Below the pieces are notes generated by a model. That model was not told where the DNA came from, did no database searches, and was given only the letters and a program-made list of their open reading frames with translations. From assembly GCA_029884515.1 (NCBI GenBank), contig JAOUHR010000002.1, positions 1 through 22,855 on the forward strand: a DNA stretch of 22,855 nt, read 5' to 3'. Positions 7,756-19,242 of this stretch are shown in pieces (position 1 is the stretch's first letter; each line of letters opens with the position of its first letter). A program made the position numbers and the translations under genes. The stretch comes from Gemmatimonadota bacterium (GTDB taxonomy: Bacteria > Gemmatimonadota > Gemmatimonadetes > Gemmatimonadales > Gemmatimonadaceae).

Positions 7756-9722
7756 GACGCCGCCTCCGCGCCCGACCCGGTCAATGCGCGCGACCGGATC
7801 TCCTCCGTGAGCCGCGCCAGGAACGCGTCCACGGAGACGACCTCCTGCTTCTTCCCCGCCCCGCGCGCGCGCACGGCCACCTGCCCGGCCTCGGCCTCGC
7901 GCTTCCCGATCACCGCCATGTAGGGGACCTTCATGACCTCGCCATCCCGGATCCGGTAGTTGAGCGTGTCGCTGCGATCGTCGCAGGCGGCACGGATGCC
8001 GGCGGCGCGGAGTCTTGCCGTCACCTCCTCGGCATACCCCGCGACGTCGTCGGAGATCGGCAGCACGCGCACCTGCTCGGGCGAGAGCCAGAGCGGGAAG
8101 GCACCCGCGAAGTGCTCGATCAGGATCGCGATGAACCGCTCGAACGACCCGCTCACGGCGCGATGGATCACCACCGGCCGGTGGGCGGTGTTGTCCTCCC
8201 CCGTGTACTCGAGGTCGAACCGCTCGGGCGCGTTGTAGTCGAGCTGGATGGTGCCCAGCTGCCAGGCGCGGCCGATCGAGTCGAGCACGTCGAAGTCGAT
8301 CTTGGGGCCGTAGAAGGCGCCGTCCCCCTCCTTCATCTCGTACGGCCGCCCCGTCTTCTCGAGTGCGGCGCGCAACGCGCCCTCGGCGCGGTCCCAGAGT
8401 TCGTCGGAGCCGATCCGCACCGCGGGCCGCGTGGCGAACCTGAGGCGCGCCGCAAGGCCGAAGGTGTCGTAGTACGCGAGGATGAAGTCCATGAGGAAGC
8501 GGACCTCGTCGGCGATCTGGTCCTCGCGCAGGTACACGTGGCAGTCGTCCTGCGCGAACTGCCGCACCCGCGTGAGCCCCGAGAGCGCGCCGGAGAGTTC
8601 GTTCCGGTGCAGCACGTCGAAGGTCACGTACCGCTTGGGCAGCTCGCGGTACGAGTGCTTGGTCGCGGCGAAGTACAGGTGGTGCGAGGGGCAGTTCATC
8701 GGCTTGAGCGACATGTCGTGCTCCTGCGTCTCGCTGTCGAGCACGAGGAACATGTTCTCGCGGTACTTGCCCCAGTGGCCGCTCTGCTCCCAGAGCTTCC
8801 TGGTGTAGAGGAGCGGCGTCTTGATCTCGAGGAAGGCATCGCGCTGCCGCTCGCGCACGAACCCCTCGAGGGTGTTCCAGAGCTGCGTGCCGCGGGGCGT
8901 CCAGAAGGCGGCGCCGGGCGCGACGGGGAAGAACTGGAAGAGGTCGAGCGCCCTGCCGAGCACGCGGTGGTCGCGCTTGCGCGCCTCCTCGATCTGGTGG
9001 AGGTGCGCGTCGAGCTCCTCCTTCCTGAAGAAGGCCGTCGCGTAGATGCGCTGCAGCATCTGGCGGCGCTCGTCGCCGCGCCAGTAGGCGCCCGCGGTGT
9101 GCAGCAGCTTGAAGTGCTTGAGGTAGGACGTGTCGGGGACGTGCGGCCCGCGGCAGAGGTCCGTGAAGGGGCCGTCCGTGTAGGTCGAGATGATCTCGTC
9201 CGAGCCCTCGAAGTCCTCCAGCCGCTCGAGCTTGAGCGGGTCGTCCGCGAAGAGCGTCTTCGCCTCCGCCTGCGAGACCTCGGCGCGCACGAACGGGTAC
9301 TTCTCGGCGATCACCTTCCGCATCTCCGACTCGAACCCCGCGAGGTCCTCCGGCGTGAAGGGCTGGGCGACCTCGAAGTCATAGTAGAAGCCGTCGTCGA
9401 TGGCGGGGCCGAAGCCGATCTTCGCGTCGGGGCGGAGCCGGCGCACGGCGGTCGCGAGGATGTGGGCGCCCGAGTGGCGGAGCACGGCGAGCGCGCGCGG
9501 GTCCTTCTCCGTGAGCACCTGGAACGCACCGCCGGCACGGAGGGGGGTCATCAGGTCCTGCACCACGCCGTCGACCGAGACGGCGATGGCGGCCAGCAGC
9601 AGCCGCGGCCCGATGCTCGCCACCACGTCGCGGGCGAGGGTGCCCTCGGGCACCTCGCGCGTGGCGCCGTCGGGGAGCGTGAGGACGAGCATCTCGGGAG
9701 CGGCGGTGGACGGAGCCATCAT
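7752..9722 (-). CDS. thrS: Threonyl-tRNA synthetase (ThrS)
   Basis: Charges tRNA-Thr and edits mischarged Ser-tRNA-Thr. The 656 residues cover the full bacterial architecture: TGS domain (about 12-70), the editing domain with HSGAH (His83, His87) and CRGPH (Cys190, His194), the class II catalytic core with motif 2 RNELSGALSGLTRVRQF, zinc ligands Cys344, His395 and His520 (same order and spacing as E. coli Cys334, His385, His511), and the C-terminal anticodon-binding domain (about 550-650). Two tandem ATG codons (9722 and 9719) begin the gene. The first overlaps the stop of the preceding 54-aa gene as ATGA and is therefore chosen; the second would remove one residue. The open frame further upstream is not ThrS-like. 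Transcription probably starts in the divergent region near 9990 with a hairpin-rich leader. Confidence 0.97.
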   Translation of the reverse strand: MMAPSTAAPEMLVLTLPDGATREVPEGTLARDVVASIGPRLLLAAIAVSVDGVVQDLMTPLRAGGAFQVLTEKDPRALAVLRHSGAHILATAVRRLRPDAKIGFGPAIDDGFYYDFEVAQPFTPEDLAGFESEMRKVIAEKYPFVRAEVSQAEAKTLFADDPLKLERLEDFEGSDEIISTYTDGPFTDLCRGPHVPDTSYLKHFKLLHTAGAYWRGDERRQMLQRIYATAFFRKEELDAHLHQIEEARKRDHRVLGRALDLFQFFPVAPGAAFWTPRGTQLWNTLEGFVRERQRDAFLEIKTPLLYTRKLWEQSGHWGKYRENMFLVLDSETQEHDMSLKPMNCPSHHLYFAATKHSYRELPKRYVTFDVLHRNELSGALSGLTRVRQFAQDDCHVYLREDQIADEVRFLMDFILAYYDTFGLAARLRFATRPAVRIGSDELWDRAEGALRAALEKTGRPYEMKEGDGAFYGPKIDFDVLDSIGRAWQLGTIQLDYNAPERFDLEYTGEDNTAHRPVVIHRAVSGSFERFIAILIEHFAGAFPLWLSPEQVRVLPISDDVAGYAEEVTARLRAAGIRAACDDRSDTLNYRIRDGEVMKVPYMAVIGKREAEAGQVAVRARGAGKKQEVVSVDAFLARLTEEIRSRALTGSGAEAAS

Positions 9723-9883
9723 CGGGGCGGCACGGCCTGGTGCAGGACGGGAACGTGGCCGACGAAGCGCCAGAAGAGCACGAGGCCGGCGAACAGGAGC
9801 GCGAAGAACAGGCCCCACCCCCACGCCGTGCGCCAGCGCAGCGGGGCGTCGCCGGAGCGTGACGCGGAGGATTGGGCGGACAT
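9719..9883 (-). CDS. Small single-pass membrane protein, 54 aa, coupled to thrS
   Basis: This short frame runs from an ATG at 9883 to a TGA at 9719-9721. The product has a polar Ser-rich N-terminus (M-S-A-Q-S-S-A-S-R-S), a basic patch L-R-W-R, one hydrophobic helix (about 20-40, rich in Trp, Phe, Leu and Ala) and a short tail ending V-P-P-R. Its stop overlaps the first thrS ATG by 4 nt, so ribosomes would pass straight to thrS. GC-rich third positions support real coding. The family is not recognised; it could be a genuine small membrane protein or a leader ORF governing thrS translation. The bases upstream of the ATG are pyrimidine-rich, with no Shine-Dalgarno. Confidence 0.6.
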   Translation of the reverse strand: MSAQSSASRSGDAPLRWRTAWGWGLFFALLFAGLVLFWRFVGHVPVLHQAVPPR

Positions 9884-9912
9884 GGTGCGGATGCGGAGGG
9901 AGGACGCTGGTG

Positions 9913-9954
9913 CCGCGGCTCTTCAGCCCGCGGCGGCGCGCGGTTCCGCGCGCC
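9913..9954 (-). promoter_or_regulatory. Two GC hairpins in the predicted thrS-operon leader
   Basis: Between the likely transcription start (near 9988) and the ATG at 9883 two hairpins can form. One is a perfect 8-bp stem at 9935-9942/9947-9954 with a 4-nt loop. The other is an 8-bp stem with one bulged base at 9913-9920/9925-9933, also with a 4-nt loop. Whether they regulate thrS is inference; hairpins this GC-rich also arise easily in such DNA. Confidence 0.35.
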
Positions 9955-9994
9955 CGGCCGCGCTTGCCGTGCCGCGCGCGAAGGGACAGCGTTC

Positions 9995-10000
9995 AAGGTA
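9995..10000 (-). promoter_or_regulatory. Candidate -10 box (TACCTT) for the thrS operon
   Basis: On the minus strand TACCTT lies about 110 nt upstream of the first gene of the operon, in the 157-bp divergent gap. It matches the TAnnTT pattern also seen before valS, purN and the DUF2723 gene. No convincing -35 box was found. Confidence 0.4.
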
Positions 10001-10040
10001 GCCGCCCGTTCCCACGCCTGCCAACCACGACACGCATCGC

Positions 10041-10763
10041 ATGCCCCAGCCGACGAGACGCGCCGAGACGAGCGACCACACGATCTCCTGGATCGCGGCC
10101 GGGACGGCCGTGGGACTGGTGGCGGGGGCGCTGGTGGCGGAACGGCTGAGTGGCCGAGCGTTCTCGCTGCGAACCCTCTTCGACCGCGGCCGCGCGCTGG
10201 TCGCGCGCGCCTCGAGGCGCTGGGAACCGCTGGTGGAGGCGGCGATCGGCGTGCGCGACGCGTGGGAGGGGAACGGGACCAGCGCCGAGGAGCCCGACGA
10301 CGAGGTCGAGGACGACGAGGACGTGGGACTCGAAGACGAGGATGCGGAGGAGGATGACGTCGACGACGAGTTCGAGGATGAGTCGGACGACGAGGACGAC
10401 GAGGACGACGAGGACGACGACGAGGATGACGAGGAGGAAGAGGAGGAGGAAGAGGATGACGTCGACGACGACGAGGACGACGACGACGAGGACGAGGACG
10501 ACGACCTCGACGACGAGGAGATCGACGACTCCGCCGACGACGCCGACGCGCCCGCCCTCGACGCGCGCGTGCTCGAGGCCTTCACCAACGACCCCGTCCT
10601 CGCCGACCAGGACGTGGAGATCGAGCAGGTGCCCGGCGACGCGATCGTCCTGCACGGCGAGGTGCGGCGCGCGCGTGAGGTGGCCCACGCCGTCACCATC
10701 GCGCGCGGCGTCCCCGGTGTGGCCGCGGTCCGCCAGCGCCTCACGGTGAGGAACCGCCGCTGA
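10041..10763 (+). CDS. Membrane-anchored BON-domain protein with an extreme Asp/Glu-rich linker
   Basis: A 240-residue protein with three parts. Residues 1-70 have a basic start and one hydrophobic segment (about 15-34), resembling the N-terminal anchor of YtxH-like envelope proteins. Residues 83-169 are almost entirely acidic: by my count 72 of 87 are Asp or Glu, including an unbroken Glu run at 131-138. Residues 172-238 form a BON domain (bacterial OsmY and nodulation fold), with VEIEQVPGDAIVLHGEVRR and the conserved glycines of V-P-G-V, a domain that binds phospholipid or other surfaces. The acidic part is encoded by GAC/GAG/GAT triplets at about 10287-10547. It is transcribed divergently from thrS and ends 40 bp before valS. 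Role unknown; envelope stress or cation binding are guesses. Confidence 0.85.
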   Translation: MPQPTRRAETSDHTISWIAAGTAVGLVAGALVAERLSGRAFSLRTLFDRGRALVARASRRWEPLVEAAIGVRDAWEGNGTSAEEPDDEVEDDEDVGLEDEDAEEDDVDDEFEDESDDEDDEDDEDDDEDDEEEEEEEEDDVDDDEDDDDEDEDDDLDDEEIDDSADDADAPALDARVLEAFTNDPVLADQDVEIEQVPGDAIVLHGEVRRAREVAHAVTIARGVPGVAAVRQRLTVRNRR

Positions 10764-10790
10764 CGGTCGCCGCCTCCCTTGATGGGCGGC

Positions 10791-10796
10791 TAGCTT
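10791..10796 (+). promoter_or_regulatory. Candidate -10 box (TAGCTT), leaderless start for valS
   Basis: TAGCTT is followed after 7 nt by the valS ATG, the usual distance from a -10 box to the transcription start, so the mRNA would begin at or next to the start codon. There is no Shine-Dalgarno before this ATG, in line with leaderless translation. No clear -35 box. Confidence 0.45.
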
Positions 10797-10803
10797 TCCA
10801 CGG

Positions 10804-13622
<2,819 letters not shown>

Positions 13623-13626
<4 letters not shown>

Positions 13627-14945
13627 CGCGCCGAGGCTGGCTTCGAGCCGCGGCGCTGGGCGCCTCGATCGGCGCGGCCTGCCTCTCGATCGGCGCGGCC
13701 TGCGCCTCCCCGGGGATGCCGCCGGGCGGCCCGCCCGACGTCGCGCCCCCCGTGCTCGCCGGCGCGTCACCCGACTCGAACGCCGTCGGCGTGAAGGCCT
13801 CGTCGATCGTCCTGCGGTTCAACGAGGTGGTGAGCGAGCGCACCGGCGGCACCGGCGCCGGCAGCTTCGGCACCACCGGCACGCTCGACGCACTCGTGCG
13901 GCTCTCACCAACCGACGGGCGCGACCGGGTGACGTGGCGGCGCACCGCCCTCGAGATCGAGCCGCGCGGCGGGTTCCGCCCGAACACCACCTATCGGCTC
14001 ACGCTCCTCCCGGGCCTGGCCGACCTGCGCGGCAACGCGGTGCGACTGGCGCAGGAGCTGGTGTTCAGCACCGGCGACTCCATCGCCCAGGGTGCACTGA
14101 CGGGAGTGGTGTTCGACTGGGTCGCGGGGCGCCCGGCGGCGCTGGCGCGCGTCGAGGCGTTCGTCGCGTCCGACACCACCTTCCGCTGGGTCACCAGGGC
14201 CGACACCTCCGGCCGCTTCGCCCTTCGCGACCTCACCCCCGCGCGCTACCACGTGCGCGCCTGGATCGACGCGACCGCCAACCGGCAGCTCGACGAGCGC
14301 GAGGCGTTCGACAGTGCCACGGTGAGCGTCGCGACCACTGCCGCGAGCGACTTCTACGCCTTCGTCCACGACACCGTCGGGCCACGCATCGAGGTGGTGG
14401 AGCCCGTGGATTCGCTTGCCCTGCGCGTGAGGTTCGACCGCGCCACCGCGCTCGCGTGGACGCCGGACTCGACGAGCCTCGTGCTGCAGGGCGAGGACTC
14501 CACGCGCATCGCGACGGGCGAGGCGATGCCGGCGACGCGCCACGATTCGCTCGCCCGCGTGGCCCGCGCGCGCGCCGACAGCCTGCGCACCGCCGCGGAC
14601 ACCTCGCGCGCCGCCGCGGACCCGGGACGCGCCGCCGCCGACACCGTGCGCCCGCCTGCCCAAGTGACCGCGCGCGTGACGGGCCCGGCATCCGACACCA
14701 CGCGAGCCGGCCCGGCGCTCGCGCGCCCGGTGCCGGTGCAGAACTGGGTCGTGACGCTCCGCGCGCCGCTCGCGCCGGGCGACTACCGCGTCACCGCGAT
14801 CCAGGCGGAGGGGCTCTCCGGCGCGCGCCGTTCCTCGGAACGGCAATTCAGGATCAGCCCGCCGCCGAAGCCCGTGGAGAAGGACAGCACGGCCGCCCCG
14901 GTACGCCCCCCGCCGTCACGCCCTCCGTCCGGCCGCACGCCGTGA
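13623..14945 (+). CDS. Lipoprotein with Ig-like (Big_5) domain
   Basis: A 440-residue exported protein starting at a GTG that overlaps the valS stop by 4 nt. The N-terminus is basic (T-R-R), then hydrophobic, with Cys27 in GAACASPG followed by MPPGGPPDVAPP, the signature seen in Big_5-type lipoproteins. Residues about 40-150 form the Ig-like fold (SIVLRFNEVVSE, NTTYRLTLLPGLADLRGN, ELVFSTGD). Residues about 158-235 resemble a carboxypeptidase-regulatory-like beta domain (GVVFDWVAGRPAALARVEAF, TSGRFALRDLTPARYHVRAW). An Ala/Asp/Arg low-complexity linker (about 308-345), another beta region (about 372-412) and a Pro-rich tail follow. Probably attached to the cell envelope; function unknown. A 21-bp duplication doubles the S-I-G-A-A-C unit of the signal peptide. 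Confidence 0.85.
13664..13703 (+). repeat. 21-bp-period tandem duplication in lipoprotein signal sequence
   Basis: The 19-nt word CTCGATCGGCGCGGCCTGC occurs at 13664-13682 and again at 13685-13703. It encodes Ser-Ile-Gly-Ala-Ala-Cys twice, giving two candidate lipidation cysteines (20 and 27); the second is followed by the family's conserved P-G-x-P-P-G-G-P. Confidence 0.85.
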
Positions 14946-16309
14946 CCACCGAGCGCCGCTCCCTCCCCTCGGTCGGCGTGGTGCTCGAGCGCCCCGCGAT
15001 GCGCGCGCTCATCGAGCGCTCACCGCGGACCCTGGTGACGGACGCCGTGCGCGCGATCATCGCCGACGCGCGCGCCGACGGGCACGGCGGCGCCACGCTC
15101 CCCGTGGATGACGACGGCTGGGTGCGCGAGGTGGAGCAGCGCATCGCGCACCGCATCGCCCCCTCGCTCCGCGCCACGATCAACGCCACCGGTGTCGTGC
15201 TGCACACCAACCTCGGCCGCGCCCCGCTCGCCGCCCTCGCGCTCGAGGCGATCGCCGAGGTCTCGCGCGGCGCCTCCACGCTCGAGTACGACCTCGCGCG
15301 CGGGGCCCGCGGGTCGCGGCACGTGCACTGCGCCGCGCTCCTCACCGAGCTCACCGGCGCCGAGGACGCACTGGTGGTGAACAACTGCGCCGCCGCGCTC
15401 GTGCTCGCCCTGCAGGCCTTCGCCGCCGGCCGCGAGACGCTCGTGAGCCGCGGCGAGCTCGTCGAGATCGGCGGCAGCTTCCGCGTGCCCGAGATCATGT
15501 CGACGAGCGGCACCACCCTCGTCGAGGTGGGCACGACGAACCGCACGCACGTGGACGACTACCGGCGCGCGCTCGGCCCGCGCACCGGGGCGATCGTGAA
15601 GGTGCACCGCAGCAACTTCGCGCAGGAGGGGTTCGTCGCCGAGGCGTCGGTGCGCGACCTGGCGACCGTCGCGGCGGACGCGGGCGTGCCGCTCATCCAC
15701 GACTTCGGCAGCGGGCTGATGGTGGACCTCTCGCCCTGGGGGCTCACGGGCGAACCCACGGCACGCGACGCGGCGGCGGAGGGCGCGACACTCGTGCTCA
15801 TGAGCGGCGACAAGCTCCTCGGCGGCCCGCAGGCGGGGATCATCCTCGGCCGCGCGGCGGCGGTCGCGCGGCTGCGGCAACATCCGCTCGCGCGCGCGCT
15901 CCGCGTGGACAAGCTCACCCTCGCGGCGCTCGAGGCGACCCTCGGCCTCTACCGCGACACCGCCATCGCCGTGCAGGCGATCCCCGCGCTGGCGATGCTC
16001 ACCGCCACACCGGCGCGGGTGCGCGCCCGCGCCGACGCAGTGGTCGCGACCCTCGCGCGCTACGGCCAACGCGCGCACGTCGCGGCGTCCGAGGCGACGG
16101 TGGGCGGGGGCGCCTTCCCCACCGCGCGCCTCCCGTCGTGGTGCGTGGTGCTCGAGGGCGACGCGGTGACGCTCGAGGCCCGGCTCCGCGCGGGCGCCGT
16201 CCCGGTGATCGGGCGCATCGCCGACGGGCGCCTGCTGCTCGACCTGCGGAGCGTGCTCGAGGCCGAGGACGCGACGCTCGCGACCCTCGTGCGCGCGGCC
16301 CTCGGGTGA
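14942..16309 (+). CDS. selA: L-seryl-tRNA(Sec) selenium transferase (SelA)
   Basis: PLP enzyme that converts Ser-tRNA(Sec) to Sec-tRNA(Sec) using selenophosphate, the bacterial route to selenocysteine. The 455 residues match the family (about 460). It shows the N-terminal helical region with LPSVGVVLERPAM, INATGVVLHTNLGRAPL (about 80-96), YDLARGARGSRH (about 116-127), the VNNCAAALVL segment (about 147-155), EIGGSFRVPEIM, HRSNFAQEGF, HDFGSGLM, and the PLP lysine in MSGDKLLGGPQAGII (Lys291; E. coli Lys295). The GTG start overlaps the previous stop (GTGA), and its own stop overlaps the next GTG. Its presence implies selB, selC, selD and selenoprotein genes elsewhere; none is in this window, although selB often follows selA in other bacteria. 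Confidence 0.95.
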   Translation: MTTERRSLPSVGVVLERPAMRALIERSPRTLVTDAVRAIIADARADGHGGATLPVDDDGWVREVEQRIAHRIAPSLRATINATGVVLHTNLGRAPLAALALEAIAEVSRGASTLEYDLARGARGSRHVHCAALLTELTGAEDALVVNNCAAALVLALQAFAAGRETLVSRGELVEIGGSFRVPEIMSTSGTTLVEVGTTNRTHVDDYRRALGPRTGAIVKVHRSNFAQEGFVAEASVRDLATVAADAGVPLIHDFGSGLMVDLSPWGLTGEPTARDAAAEGATLVLMSGDKLLGGPQAGIILGRAAAVARLRQHPLARALRVDKLTLAALEATLGLYRDTAIAVQAIPALAMLTATPARVRARADAVVATLARYGQRAHVAASEATVGGGAFPTARLPSWCVVLEGDAVTLEARLRAGAVPVIGRIADGRLLLDLRSVLEAEDATLATLVRAALG

Positions 16310-16869
16310 GCGACGCGCCGCGGCGCGCGAGGCGCCCCGCCCTGCTCCTCGACCGCGACGGCACGATCGTCCGCGACGCGCACTATCTCCGCGACCCGTC
16401 GCAGCTCGAGCTCCTCCCGGGTGTCGTCGAGGGGCTGCGGCGATTCCAGGCCGCGGGCTGGGCGCTCGTGGTGGTGACGAACCAGAGCGGCATCGCGCGC
16501 GGGATGTTCACGGAGGCGCAGTACGGCGCGGTCCGCGATGCGCTCGACCGGATGCTGGCTGAGGCTGGCGTGACGCTCGACGGCACGTTCCATTGCCCGC
16601 ACCATCCCGACGTCACCGGCCCCTGCGACTGCCGGAAGCCGGCCACGCTGCTCTACGAGCGGGCGCGCGATGCACTCGGGCTCGACCTCGCCGCGTCGGT
16701 GCTCGCGGGCGACCGCTGGCGCGACATCGCCGCCGCGCCCGCGCTCGGCGCGCGCGGGATCCTCGTGCCGAGCGCCGACACCGGCGACGACGACCTCGAC
16801 CGTGCGCGTCGCGAGGCCGAGGTCGCGGACGGGCTCGTCGCGGTGGGGGCGATGGTGCTCGGCGGCTGA
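16306..16869 (+). CDS. gmhB: HAD-IIIA phosphatase, GmhB/histidinol-phosphatase type
   Basis: A 187-residue HAD-superfamily phosphatase. LLLDRDGTI carries the nucleophile and acid/base pair (Asp16, Asp18), VVVTNQSGIARG is motif 2, and CRKPATLLYERA plus AGDRWRDIAAA supply motifs 3 and 4 (Lys111, Asp136). The four zinc ligands of the GmhB group are visible in CPHHPDVTGPCDC (Cys97, His99, Cys107, Cys109). Family members remove the 7-phosphate from D-glycero-D-manno-heptose 1,7-bisphosphate for lipopolysaccharide core synthesis, and relatives act on histidinol phosphate. With no other heptose or histidine genes nearby, the substrate is inferred from motif type only. The GTG start overlaps the selA stop by 4 nt, so it belongs to the valS-lipoprotein-selA chain. 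Confidence 0.88.
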   Translation: MSDAPRRARRPALLLDRDGTIVRDAHYLRDPSQLELLPGVVEGLRRFQAAGWALVVVTNQSGIARGMFTEAQYGAVRDALDRMLAEAGVTLDGTFHCPHHPDVTGPCDCRKPATLLYERARDALGLDLAASVLAGDRWRDIAAAPALGARGILVPSADTGDDDLDRARREAEVADGLVAVGAMVLGG

Positions 16870-16877
16870 CGCGTCGG

Positions 16878-16883
16878 TAGATT
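16878..16883 (+). promoter_or_regulatory. Candidate -10 box (TAGATT), leaderless start for purN
   Basis: TAGATT lies 6 nt before the purN GTG, the same layout as before valS, and there is no Shine-Dalgarno. It implies that purN-purH can be transcribed separately from the upstream operon although the gap to gmhB is only 20 bp. Confidence 0.4.
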
Positions 16884-16889
16884 CCCCGG

Positions 16890-17546
16890 GTGACGACACC
16901 ACCCCGCGCACGCCTGGCCGTGTTCGCCTCCGGCGGCGGCAGCAACCTCCAGGCCATCTGCGATCACCTCGACGCCCTCGGCGCGGCCGCGCCGGCCGAC
17001 CTCGTGCTCGTGGTGAGCGACCGCAAGGACGCCGTGGCGCTCGAACGCGCGCGGAAGCGCCGGGTGGCGGCGGAGTGGGCGCCCAGGGACGATCCGCAGG
17101 CCGTGATCGAGGTGCTCGAGACCCACGAGGTCGGGTGCATCGCGCTCGCCGGCTACCTGCGGCTCGTGCCGGCGCGGGTGATCGCCGCCTTCCGCGGCCG
17201 CATCGTGAACGTGCACCCGGCGCTGCTGCCCGCGTTCGGCGGCCCGGGGATGTACGGCGCGCGCGTGCACGAGGCCGTGCTGCGCGCGGGCGCGCGGATC
17301 ACCGGGCCCACGGTGCACTTCGTGAACGAGCGGTACGACGAGGGCGCCATCATCGCGCAGTGGCCGGTGCCCGTGCGCGAGGAGGACACGCCCGCCTCGC
17401 TCGCGCGCCGCGTGCTCGCGGCCGAGCACCGGCTCTACCCGCGCTGCGTCGCGGCCCTCTGCGCCGGCGCGCTCACGCTCGGCGACGATGGCCGCGTGCA
17501 CGGCGCGGACGCGTTCGCGTTCGACACGGCTCCCGCCGTCGCCTGA
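16890..17546 (+). CDS. purN: Phosphoribosylglycinamide formyltransferase (PurN)
   Basis: Transfers the formyl group from 10-formyl-tetrahydrofolate to GAR in step 3 of purine synthesis. The 218 residues fit PurN (about 190-220). Visible are the phosphate-binding FASGGGSNLQAI (about 12-23), SDRKDA, LAGYLRLV (about 86-93), and the catalytic triad Asn107 and His109 in IVNVHPALLPAF with Asp150 in NERYDEGAII, followed by Q-W-P-V-P-V. These match E. coli Asn106, His108 and Asp144. The start is the GTG at 16890, beside a promoter-like box. purH follows after 32 bp. The short C-terminal tail beyond the core is not conserved. Confidence 0.95.
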   Translation: MTTPPRARLAVFASGGGSNLQAICDHLDALGAAAPADLVLVVSDRKDAVALERARKRRVAAEWAPRDDPQAVIEVLETHEVGCIALAGYLRLVPARVIAAFRGRIVNVHPALLPAFGGPGMYGARVHEAVLRAGARITGPTVHFVNERYDEGAIIAQWPVPVREEDTPASLARRVLAAEHRLYPRCVAALCAGALTLGDDGRVHGADAFAFDTAPAVA

Positions 17547-17578
17547 CCACCCTTCCCGCACTCCCCACACCCGTCTCG

Positions 17579-19111
<1,533 letters not shown>

Positions 19112-19115
19112 AGCG

Positions 19116-19195
19116 ATGGGGTGAGGGGTGAGGGGGCGCGCGAGGCCGGATCCGCGCCACCTCCCCTCGCACATCTCCCATCTCCCCTCGGCATC
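19116..19195 (+). repeat. Second copy of TGAGGGG / GGATCC / C-rich intergenic element
   Basis: Starting 5 bp after the purH stop: ATGGGG, then TGAGGGG twice (19122-19135), a GC-rich stretch, GGATCC at 19148-19153, then a C-rich arm with repeated CTCCC words up to about 19193. The order and spacing parallel the element at 2883-2985, read in the same sense relative to the upstream gene. The function is not known. Confidence 0.55.
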
Positions 19196-19198
19196 ACC

Positions 19199-19204
19199 TA
19201 CCTT
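19199..19204 (+). promoter_or_regulatory. Candidate -10 box (TACCTT) for the DUF2723 gene
   Basis: TACCTTT lies 38 nt before the ATG, predicting a leader of about 30 nt without Shine-Dalgarno. It shares the TAnnTTT pattern with the valS box. Confidence 0.4.
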
Positions 19205-19242
19205 TCGCGCTTCGCCAAGACCGAGACCCAGACCCAGCCCCG

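Noticed and set aside
9905..9990. T-box riboswitch before thrS
   Set aside because: No T-box consensus or specifier loop is visible; only simple GC hairpins.
10287..10547. CRISPR-like or minisatellite array
   Set aside because: The repetition is triplet codon bias for Asp/Glu in one open frame, with no spacers.
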